Below are positions 37,429 through 46,959 of a stretch of 60,000 nucleotides of DNA, piece by piece. Origin of the DNA: Gnetum montanum (Eukaryota; Streptophyta; Gnetopsida; Gnetales; Gnetaceae); NCBI GenBank assembly GCA_015680685.1, contig MNCI01022386.1, forward strand, positions 259,787 through 319,786. Direction: 5' to 3'. Made by a program: the position numbers and the translations under genes. How positions within the stretch are numbered: position 1 is the first letter of the stretch; each line of letters opens with the position of its first letter. The notes beneath the pieces were generated by a model. That model did not search any database. It had not been told where the DNA came from and saw only the letters and a program-made list of their open reading frames with translations.

Positions 37429-38317
37429 TGATGAGTGGTGAGGGTATCCCAACACTCCACCATACAAGTCACAAGTGTTTACATGCAACCAGATCGTAAT
37501 ATGTGGATGGACAATGTAAGTATGCTAGGAGTTGATAGTAAGATTCGTGATCGTTGTCTTCCCACTTTGAGTTAGTAAAGTCTAAGTGTATGGTTTAACT
37601 CTCAGTGAGGTGTATGACATGTGATGTTGTTAGGCTCTTAATTCTCCTAGTTGTAAACATGATTGAAAATGAAATCAAAGTCTAAGTCTGAGTGATACAA
37701 GATTGAAAATCTATTCTAGCTTAGAGTAATGAGTATCCAATCCTGGCTTGTCAGTCACATCTTGGGCTTTGAATTAGGATTACCAAGTGGAGTCACCACT
37801 AAGTAAATTAAGCAAAACCACTACTGGGTTACCAAACAATTACACTTTAACGCTCAAAACTAGTCATACTCATTCTAGTTAACTAATGTGCATGAAAAGT
37901 AAAGTACTTAGAAATGTAAGTGTTAAGCTAAGGTAAATAGAAAAATTAAGCTAAGTAAAATAAAACAACTAAGGGAATGCCACAATGATAAAAAATAGTC
38001 TTGATCTTTATCGTTGTACATGAACTACACCCAAGTACAATTCACTTGAATAAGGACGTCATGCAACTTGTTAACATCACACTGCTGCGAGCATTCACTC
38101 TATTGCTAAGACTATGAAATAAAATTGTAAGAGTCTAGCTAAGGATGGAATGAAATTTTTGCTATTTGTATGTCCAAGCATCAGTATTTAAAGGTTGCAT
38201 AGCTCCTAAGACATTGCATTAACGATGATGTAGGTTTAGTTATGACATCGTAGCTACAATATCTTAGATGCAATATTGTATCTACGATATCATGCACATT
38301 AAAAATTGGTTTTATCA
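37429..38317 (-). repeat. 5' LTR of element B
   Basis: 889 bp, TGATGAG...TTTATCA. Four contiguous 14-bp units at 38,244-38,299. Confidence 0.92.
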
Positions 38318-40470
38318 GCATCTATAATTCTTCTATCATGTTTGGTATGTGTCTTGGGATGTACTTATAGTTAATTTTTCAAGTTTTAACCAACATCCAT
38401 TCCCCCATTCCTCCCACATCAACCAAAAGAAAAATAAAAGCTTGCCACATCATAAAGTTAAAGCTTGAAAAGTGAGAAAATTACAAATTATTTATATTAC
38501 TTATCTTATAAAAAAAATTCAATCCTTTGCTTCACAAGTCAAAGAAAGAATAAAAAGAATAAGAGAAACTGATATATGTTGGGAATTAAGGTCCTTATGA
38601 TGAGAGTAACTAAGTCCAACCAGTAGATTAACAACATATTGTGTAATTATGTAAATTGTGAGGATAAGGAACTCATGTGAATCATAGTTATGACATACAA
38701 AGAAAGAATAGAATCTATATTGGTTCTAGAAATTGTGATATAAGTTAAGAACTCACAATGAGCATAGTAACAAACATATAAGTATGAAAACATCATGACA
38801 ATACCAAATCATGCACATAGACATCCATAGTTATATAGTTAGATGAGTATCAAATTGAGACATAACATAAAAAAGTATATAACGAGATAGATATCTTGGG
38901 ATATACAACATAGTTCAACTATGAAGACCTAGAAAAATAATCATATATAGGATACTTGACAGTTTTGGTCTATGTGACACATTGAGTGTATTGATGACGA
39001 TATGTCCAACAACCATCTTGAAAGCTTTCTTTAATATACCATGGCCAAGGAAGATGTCTTATTTTATTGTCATACCTCTTATTCACCGATCCTTAACATA
39101 CCTAATTAGTCTCTTTACATAAACTATAATGGTTATACACATGGGTATTAATAACACGTGTCAAGGTTGATAATAATACTTAAATCTTTAATAATATAAA
39201 GTCTTTAAATAAGCTTAACCTTTTTTAAACTAAGCATGTTATTAAGCACTTTGTGTTTAACTTTGATCATCATTGTATACAAAGATAAAATTTATATTGA
39301 GCACTTATGCCAAACTCTAACGATACCTTTTTAAAAGAGAAAATTAACATTTCATGAAATTTTGAAGTTTTAGTTTAATTTTTTATTCTTTCATTTTCAA
39401 CCATATATTTAAGTTACGTTTTCCAAGATTAGATGCCTTTTATAAGAAAATTTGGTTACAAGTTCATATAGCCTTGCAAGTCTCAGTTGCTACTTGCAAT
39501 AATGATTGTTGGTAAATTTTAAAATAGTTTCAACGAATAATGGAAGTAGAAGATAAGAAGGACCAAATCTCTTTGGTGGCTTAGCCTTAGGGTTATGCAT
39601 AATAGTGTTATTCCTACAAAAATATTCTTTACACTCCTATAGGGATGCCTCCATGAACTAACTATTGAAATACTTAGCGCATGGTCATAAATGGTCTTCA
39701 AATTGATATAATCCTTGATATATCGATGATTATGAAATGAAGGGTATGAAACCTTTAGTTAAACATAAACTTATCCTACCACACCCAAACTATGAATGAT
39801 AAAAAAGTAAGGTTTCAATGCTAAAAAAACAACTAAGTGTTGATTGCTAACAAAATGACTAAGTATAAATCACCAAAAAAATAAACTAAGTATGGAATAA
39901 AATATGAGCAATAGAATAAAAACTAAATATAAAATCCAAGTAAAAGAGCATAAAATATTAAAATATTGAGTCTATGATATGGGGGAAAGGGTCTCATATC
40001 CCTTCCCAAACAATAATATGCATTTTTAATGAGTGACAATGTGTTCGCCTCCTAAGAAGACCAAAACTAGAAGCGATAGATGAAAAAAAATGCAAGTGAA
40101 TTAGAACTAATAATAAGAGCTCAAATATTAAGAAAAATATGAATTTGGAAAGTGGAATTGAAACTTTGGAGGGTTAGGATATGCATGGAAAAGCTATAGG
40201 TACGATCCAAAAAATCAACTTTGGGCCAAAATGGGGTTATTTTGGCTAGGGGTTCCATTACTAATGCTAGAGTTGAAAATAATTCTAACTCTAGAATGAA
40301 CTAAAGAAGCCTAAAAATTCTATCTCTCAAAATGATGCTAAAGATGTAGAAGATGACCGTAGAGCATGTAGATGCTACGATGATGGTAGACACTCATGCT
40401 TTTGATCTCCTAAAATCTATGAAGTACGCACAAATCTCAAGAAACTAGCCCAAAATTTGTGTTTTGAGCT
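38318..40470. other. Unassigned AT-rich repeat-like sequence
   Basis: No protein motif is recognised. A TATA-type sequence on the - strand (CTATAAATAT, 40,472-40,481) just right of it, and TATAAC near 42,085, suggest the right part and the tandem repeat beyond may be an LTR in - orientation with a long repeated U3. Confidence 0.35.
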
Positions 40471-40509
40471 CATATTTATAGGTCTAAATTTGCCAATTTC
40501 AAGTTAGGG

Positions 40510-42060
40510 TTACTAAAATCAAACTTAGAGTTAAGTTCAATTCACTTGAAGTTAGTCTAGAGTTTAAAAATGACAAGTTTTAACCATTGCTTTTGATGAT
40601 GCTTGAACCCCAAAGAGGTGATACTAACATGAGCATCAGTGTCACAAACACTTAGATAAATTTTCAAAGTTTTTCCCAAGTGCTAATTCTAAGCCTCTAA
40701 AGACCTGTCTAACCTTCAAACTAATGTTAAAATGTTTCAAAATGATGCTGAGAAGTTCACGAAGCTAAGAGAAGATGTCAAATGCAAAGCATGAATGTTG
40801 AGGATTGGATGATGCAAGCCTCAATAGTGCTAATGTTGACATTAATATCAACATCATCCATACTTGATGAAATTTTTGATATTTTGTTAAAGTTAGAATT
40901 TTGAGCTCCTGACACCTCATTTCACTTTCAAACTAATGCTGAATATAGCCAAGATGCTTGAGAAGCCTAAATATGAGGTTGTATGTCGATGATGAAGGTA
41001 AATGATGTTACTTGACAAGGTCCAAAAGTGGGGACCTTGATGTTGATGCTAACATCAACATCGGGATTTCTAGTACTTTAGTAAGATTTTGGAATTTTTC
41101 CCAAGTTGCAATTTTTTAACTCTTGGGACTCTATTCAACCTTTGAACTAATGTTGAAGGCTATCAAGATGAGGCTGAGGAGCCTGAGAGACCTAGGGATG
41201 CAGTCAAATGCTGATTTGAATGATGATGTAGGCTTTGATGGTGTCGATGCTAGCATTGACATTGACTTTAGCATTAGTGTCAACATCATAGTTAGAAAAA
41301 ATTTTAGCAATTTTTTAGGTCAAAATTTCTAATTTCTAAGATATTGAAATTGACCCTAGAATGAGTTGAAATGATGATTTTTTAAATGTCAAAATGCTTA
41401 GAAACCTGTGAAATGCTACAAACTAGATGTGTAACATGACTTTGAGGTGCTTTTGGAGATGCCAACACAAGTCCCAAACTTATCAATGGTCTAGATAGAG
41501 GAAAAAATGTTGATTTTCTAAGTCCCAAAAGAACTTAACAACAAATGCTAATTTTGAAAGCTAGAGTACCAAAACTATTGTCAATCCCAAGCAAATCATT
41601 GCACATGTTGGAACATAGTTTCAATGTGATTTGGAGGTGCTAATGATGCTATTTTTGGTGTCGATGTTGACACATCTATACTTAGAAAATTTTTTGACAT
41701 TTTTTTGAACTTTTCCAAAGTCATCGAAATTAAAGTCAAGATGTCAAGATTTGATGAGAAATGGTCATTGGAGGCCTTTAAAGGCCAAAAAATGTATCTT
41801 ATGAAGCTATTTTTAGGGTGTTTTGTCTTGTGGTGTCAAAGAAAGATTAATTTGGAATTCATGTCATCTCCAATAATTAGAAAAAGTTTAATTTCAAGGT
41901 TTTTTCAAGGTTATCAAGAATGAAGTCCATAAGTTGGATGATGAACTAAAATGATCCTTGAAGACCTCTAGGAGCTGAAAATATACCTTGTGATGATGTC
42001 TTTGGGAACTTTGATGCTCAAATTTGGATATAACAATGTTAATACCACAATCTCAATCCC
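40510..42060 (-). repeat. Degenerate 213-bp tandem repeat with an internal dyad
   Basis: The shared AACTAATG box recurs at 40,721, 40,933 and 41,147 (212 and 214 bp apart). Each unit follows the order AACTAATG, GATG-rich part, a dyad around GATGTTGATG/CATCAACATC, then TTTTNGNNATTTT. At least three clear units and probably more degenerate ones to 42,060. The dyad at 41,039-41,062 has perfect 10-bp arms and a 4-bp loop. Strand is inferred from the TATA-type sequence to its left. Confidence 0.7.
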
Positions 42061-42127
42061 TGGTGAGCTGAAAAAGTGGGTATAACAAGTGCATTATGTT
42101 CTATTTTCCTTAACTTGTATAAGAATG

Positions 42128-42560
42128 ACTTGTTAGCTTAGTGGTAAGAGCCTTGGTATAGAAAGCCTAGGTTACATGTTTGATTTTGATGGGTAACCTT
42201 GAGTTGTGGATTAAACAAATTCTATAAAAAGAATTATGAAATTACGCTATCTTGATAAATCTAAGAGGATCTTAGTGGACATAAGTAAAAATTCAGTTTT
42301 ATTATTTAGTTAATAAAGTTTATTACAACATGTGACCTGTGGTTTGTAAGTCATGTGTTTAATACCAATAATTAGAGGTTAACCTAGTGGTAAAGACTTT
42401 TGATTTAAAAGCTCAGGTCATAGATTTGATTTGGTGGGCAATGCTGAGTTATAAAGTTCTAATTAGACTATATATCTTGGGATGTACCTATATTACAATT
42501 ATTTTAAGTTCCAACACCTATAGGTTTGATCCCAACAAGTATGTTGAGATACATGTCACC
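42128..42560 (+). repeat. Cluster of tRNA-like SINE heads
   Basis: TTAGCTTAGTGGTAAGAGC (42,133-42,151) is a near-perfect RNA polymerase III A-box region; GTTTGATTTT about 30 bp on is a decayed B box. A second copy has GGTTAACCTAGTGGTAAAGAC (42,377-42,398) and ATTTGATTTGG. Isolated B-box-like pieces lie at about 42,338-42,366 and 42,515-42,540. Not functional tRNA genes: no cloverleaf closes. Confidence 0.5.
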
Positions 42561-42581
42561 TTGGGCATAGTAAAATATGTT

Positions 42582-43512
42582 TGATGAACGATAAACCAAC
42601 CATACAAATCACAAGCATTCATGCGTGATCTGATCGAATTTTGTGGATGGAACTAGTTGTGGCATCTAGACCATTATGCCTTGATTGTAGTTCGCTATCT
42701 TCCCACTTGGACTAGTGGTAGCTTTGTCATGTATGGTTTAGTCCAAAGTGAGACATATGATTCTTAATGTTGTTTTAGCCTTAGGCTACTCCTAATGATA
42801 ATAAAGAAATCAATTATTTAACTAATTAACAACAAAAAGTAAAGTCTAAACTAGCCTACGGGTAATGAGTGTCCATGCCCAGCTTGCTGTACATGTCTTG
42901 AACCCACATATCCACTATTGGGAATACCAAGTGCTATGCTACCAAGTGAACCAAGCAATAACGCTACTGGGATTACCAAGTGAATATGTGCTTACGCTCA
43001 AAACTAGTCCCACTCATTCCACCAATTCATTAACATGCATGGAAACATAAATATTAACCAAGTACATGAAACGTAAATTTTGTGGAAAGTAAATTTAATC
43101 TAAGTCAAAGTGCTGTAATGAATAAGAATCAATCTCAATCTTATTGCCGTTCATGGATTGTGTTCAAGTACATTGCCACTCGAATAAGACATCGTACAAT
43201 TGACTCAAATCCACACAATTGGCACTACTGACTATTCTCTAAGACTATGGAATAAAACACAAGACTTTGACAATTCTATTAACCAAAGAATGTCAATACA
43301 CGGTGGGAGCATATGTATTTATAGGTGAAAATAGACACTGCATCGACAAGGCCTTGTCAATGCATCATTTACGTCAACACAACTACGTCAACACGGCTAC
43401 TTCAAAGCAACTGCATCAAGGCAGTTGCATCAAAGCGGTTGCATTGGAGCAGTTGCCTTAAAGCGGCTACATCGAAGAGGTTTCATCAACACAACCAATC
43501 AATGCTTCATCA
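42582..43512 (-). repeat. Solo LTR, Athila-like family, with an expanded 14-bp array
   Basis: 931 bp, TGATGAA...TTCATCA, target duplications ATGTT (42577-42581) and ATGTC (43513-43517). Shares long segments with the solo LTR at 3,901. TATA-type CTATAAATAC on the - strand at 43,315-43,324. Confidence 0.87.
43373..43498 (-). repeat. 14-bp tandem array, nine units, in LTR U3
   Basis: Nine contiguous 14-mers, for example GTCAACACAACTAC, GTCAACACGGCTAC, ATCAAGGCAGTTGC, ATCAAAGCGGTTGC. It lies about 50 bp upstream of the TATA-type sequence in the LTR's own orientation. Confidence 0.85.
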
Positions 43513-44820
43513 ATGTCGTTAATGGATTATCTTATGTTGATGAGACAAAACACCAAAATAATGATTTAGTTAATAAATTAAGGGAATGATGTATTGAAAC
43601 TAAAAAAAATTTTGTAACAGTATTTACCCCTAAGACATAGTCAATTTACTTAATGAATCAAATGTTTCTCTAGCAAATCTAATTTTTTTGTAGATTTGAT
43701 GTTTCTCTAGTGAATCTGATTTTTTTCAGTAGCTCTAATTTTTCTCACTTCAATGTTTCTCTAGAAAATTTAATTTCTCTATATTACTCTCATCTTCTTT
43801 AACCAATATTGAAATTTCTGCTTCTTTTATCAATGTGAAAATTTTTGTTGATTTTTAAAATGTAGATTTACAAGCTTATAAGAAAAAAGTTATAACATCT
43901 TCTTTTGTTGATGTTGATGCAAATAAGATATTCGATTTTGTTCTTCTTAATGATGTATATGAGTCATTGGTTGTCAATATTTCATCATAATATGTACTTG
44001 GGTTCCAAGCTAGGCATAGCCACTGTAAGAGGTTAGCTTCTACTAACCCTCTTGAGACCCCATGTAGTGGGACGAGCACTGTGGCTTTAAGTGATGATGT
44101 TTTGCCTTGTAATTGAAATTTTGTTTTGTAGTTAAATGGTGTGCTGAAAAAACATGATATCTAAGTTCTTCGTGCTAGGGATTATTCTATTTGCTTGTTT
44201 TTCTTGTTGAGTTAGGTAATGCTTCGATGGTGTAGCATGCCTTAGATAGATGGTCTTTTATGCACAAGGATGCATTGATGATCATTTGTAAGTGGGATCT
44301 AGAATTTTATGTCTAATCTAAAGAATATGCTAAAGTTCCATGTTTTGTTGAGTTATATAATCTTATGTTGATTTTTTAGAAAGCTAAGCAAGAAATTATT
44401 AGTCCTCTTAGTCCCATTAAGTAGATGGAGTCTATTTTTACAACTTTTGGTTTTTGTAGATATTTTTGGTTGAAATAAACCTTTTAAATCATAAAATGGA
44501 ATTGATATTATAAGTGGAAGGAAAGACCTAGTCAGTTAATTACATATTATAATTTTCCTAAATTTTGCAACTTTTTCCATTATAAAGGACATTTTTTTAA
44601 TGCTTATTCTTCTCTAATTAAAAAAAAATATTTTGAAGAAAATAAAAAATGCTTTGAAGTTGAAGATAGGAAAAACAAGTATAAAGTTAAAGATGGCAAA
44701 AATCAAGTTAATGTCTTTTGAGATTATGTTTCTTATAATCTAAAATTAAATATCAATAAAGAATGATCAATTGACAATAAAGAATCTAGAGAAGATAGAA
44801 GCTCTTTTGTATAATTTTAT
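43513..44820 (+). pseudogene. Decayed LINE ORF1-like sequence
   Basis: The + strand, across stops, reads FMHKDALMIICKWDLEFYV, KVPCFVELYNLMLIF, SPLSPIK, IFTTFGFCRYF and then FPKFCNFFHYKGHFFNAYSS, a decayed CCHC knuckle. A domain before a CCHC_4 knuckle of this layout is typical of plant L1-type ORF1. A piece near 43,522-43,580 recurs at 45,635-45,700. A SINE-like copy interrupts it at about 43,990-44,096. Confidence 0.4.
43990..44096 (+). repeat. SINE-like repeat copy 3 (partial)
   Basis: Starts near the B-box-like GGGTTCCAAGCTAGG and ends GTGGCTTTAAGTGATGATG, as do the copies at 45,192 and the split copy at 4,825/23,964. Confidence 0.55.
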
Positions 44821-45191
44821 TGGTACTAGAGAAAGTATTAAGCAGCTTGGACAAATAGCTTGTAAAACAAATTTTTCCTTGTCTAACAAGAATACTATTA
44901 ATTAAAAGATTAAAACTAGGGTCGATAAGAAGGCTATAGTTGATGGTGAAGATTCTTGACGCAAGATCAATAACAAGTGATGAGGTGAAGATCTTCCACA
45001 AGTGGTATTACTTTCTTGTTTTGATACAAATATTGGTATTAAGCCATAACTCTCTCTCTTGAATCCTTTTGTTATTTTAAGTTCAATCATGGATGTTGAA
45101 AAGTGATGTAAATTTTCTTAGGATTGGGACCTTCCTCCCTACTAACAATTAATTTTCTTCACTTGTTTTTCCAAAGTATGGGGATCGCCAT

Positions 45192-45342
45192 TTAGAGTGA
45201 TGGTAAGGTGCTCATTTCTCAAGTCAAAGACCTAGGTTCAAGCCTAGGTGTAGCCACTTGAAGAGGTTAGGCTTTTGCTCTACCAACTTGCCTGAAACCT
45301 TGCTTAGTAGGATATGCATTGTGGCTTTGTGTGATGATCCTT
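45192..45342 (+). repeat. SINE-like repeat copy 2, full length
   Basis: About 150 bp: TTTAGAGTGATGGTAAGG (A-box-like), GGTTCAAGCCTAGG (B-box-like), then GTAGCCACTTGAAGAGG and the shared end GTGATGATCCTTG. Identical to the left half of copy 1 over more than 50 bp apart from a few differences. Confidence 0.6.
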
Positions 45343-46463
45343 GTATTTTTCGAAAGTATCAATAGTAAGGTTGTACACCTAAGTAGATAATTCTAAAATT
45401 AGAAAGTTTTTTTTTTCATATGTTATTTTCAATGATGTTTACTCGATGTTAAGCTTGTGATGTACTTTGAATTTTCATTTTCATTGCTCATTATCAATAT
45501 TTTTTTTAGGTATGACACCCAAATTAGAACTTTATAACTTAGTTTTGCCTACTAGAATGAAACCTATAACTTGGAGTTATCAAATTAAGAGTATTGCAAC
45601 TAGGCTAACGCTTCATTGTTTGGGAAATATGTGACTAATGATTATCCTATATTGATGAAACAATCGAAACAAAAGAATGCTTTAGTGAATAAAGTTTATG
45701 GTTAAGGTTTACATAATAATTTACCATCTCCATGAAACATATGGGTAAATTAACATAGTTATAATGTGTATTTAAGTTCTTTAATTAATGAAGTTAATTC
45801 AATTTTAACTTTAAATCAAGTCTTAAATGAGAAAATTTAATGTAATTTTAACATAATTTTATGTTTTTGATTTCCCATTTCAAAATAGATGTATATGATT
45901 TTTCCTTTAAAGACCTTCACACAAGACAATATTATATGAAATGAATCTTTTAGAGTTCCCCAATAAAATCAAGTATGCATCACATTACTCACTAATCCAT
46001 CAAATAGGTTAATTAAAATAGGATTTAAAAATAATTACATAGTTCAATAATCTTTACATGTCCACATGCTAATGAGTCTTCTTTTCAATTGATACATAAA
46101 TCAAATGCTTATAAGTATAATATATACGTGACATGAACAAAATAAAGGTACTTACTAGTTTGGCTATATATTTATGATATATATTTATTATTTGGAGAAG
46201 AGAATCTTTTTCTTTTTCAAATTAACAAAATGTTAAAAAACAAAAATCAAAACTAATGTTAAATAAATTTTGCCATGGGAGTTGTTTAGCTTTAAATTTT
46301 GTGTCAATAATTGGCTAAGCTATTACATACCCATAATAATTCTCGTGAAAAAGTTCATCTTTTAGACCTAACATTATCATGATGATTATTGATTTTTTAT
46401 GAATCCATCCAATACATACCCATAATAATTCCGGAAACAAATTTAATCTACCATGATAAATAT
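45343..46463. other. AT-rich sequence left of the ALG5 gene, no gene seen
   Basis: Contains a scrap (45,635-45,700) resembling 43,522-43,580. Otherwise no motif is recognised. Confidence 0.4.
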
Positions 46464-46649
46464 TTATTTTATTGTCAGTAACAAAGTGGAGCGAATTGGT
46501 GATTGGCCTCCGGCAAGATGATATTTGAAAGAACCAATTTCTATGTTACAACGTGAACATACGAGTTTTCCACGTTGACCACATGAACAATCTTCATCTT
46601 CCGTTTTTCCGTCGTTTCGTTTCATAGCTAGGAAAGATCGAACTGTCAC
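46464..46649 (-). pseudogene. BED zinc-finger-like fragment
   Basis: A 61-codon open frame. Its middle reads GKLVCSRCNIEIGSFKYHLAGG, with a CxxC pair followed by an FKxHLAG block. That is the pattern of plant BED fingers found in hAT-type transposases and their domesticated relatives. The loop between the Cys pair and the His is shorter than usual, and I see no second His of the finger or downstream dimerisation domain. It is divergent from the ALG5-type gene, about 310 bp away. It could be a transposon scrap or the first exon of a small gene. Confidence 0.35.
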
Positions 46650-46959
46650 GCTCTTTTACGTTCCTTACACTAACTTTCGTTATTAAGTTTTTTATCTAAA
46701 AAGGATCCATCGCCTCTGCGACGACCAATCTTTGCAGGTCAGCCAAGGTTATTTAGAAATGTAACGCAGCATGCAGTTACTCTAATTTCATTGTATTTGA
46801 AGGTTAGTTGGCACATCGCAGGGCAAAGAAGGGGAAGGGTGTGCCGTTGATGCAGGCAGTGCTTCTGAGAACGGCATGGATTGCAAGCCTTTTTCCTGTT
46901 TCCTGTGGATTCTGCAATAATAAGAGTTGTGGTTCTTCTCTGGCTTAGGATCTGGCACC
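46650..46959 (+). promoter_or_regulatory. Probable promoter and 5' UTR of the ALG5-type gene
   Basis: This is the interval between the divergent BED-like fragment and the first ALG5 codon. It is less AT-rich than the repeats to its left. I see no convincing TATA box at a useful distance, so the transcription start cannot be placed. The assignment rests on position only. Confidence 0.35.

Larger units (their letters stand above)
25096..38317 (-). mobile_element. Athila-like Ty3/gypsy element B
   Basis: 13.2 kb with LTRs at 25,096-25,978 and 37,429-38,317. Its - strand order is LTR, tRNA-Asp-type primer site, gag, protease, RT, RNase H, integrase, a 2 kb unassigned stretch, the third ORF, LTR. 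It is a relative of element A in another subfamily (different LTR). Stops, an RT active-site change and a lost integrase Glu show it is dead. The flanks ACAAG (left) and GCATC (right) do not match, so one border may have been rearranged after insertion. Confidence 0.9.

Noticed and set aside
42133-42190. Possible functional tRNA gene
   Set aside because: A-box region is good, but the B box is decayed and no acceptor or anticodon stem closes. Better read as a SINE head.
43373-43498. Possible CRISPR-like array
   Set aside because: Contiguous 14-bp repeats without unique spacers, inside a plant LTR.
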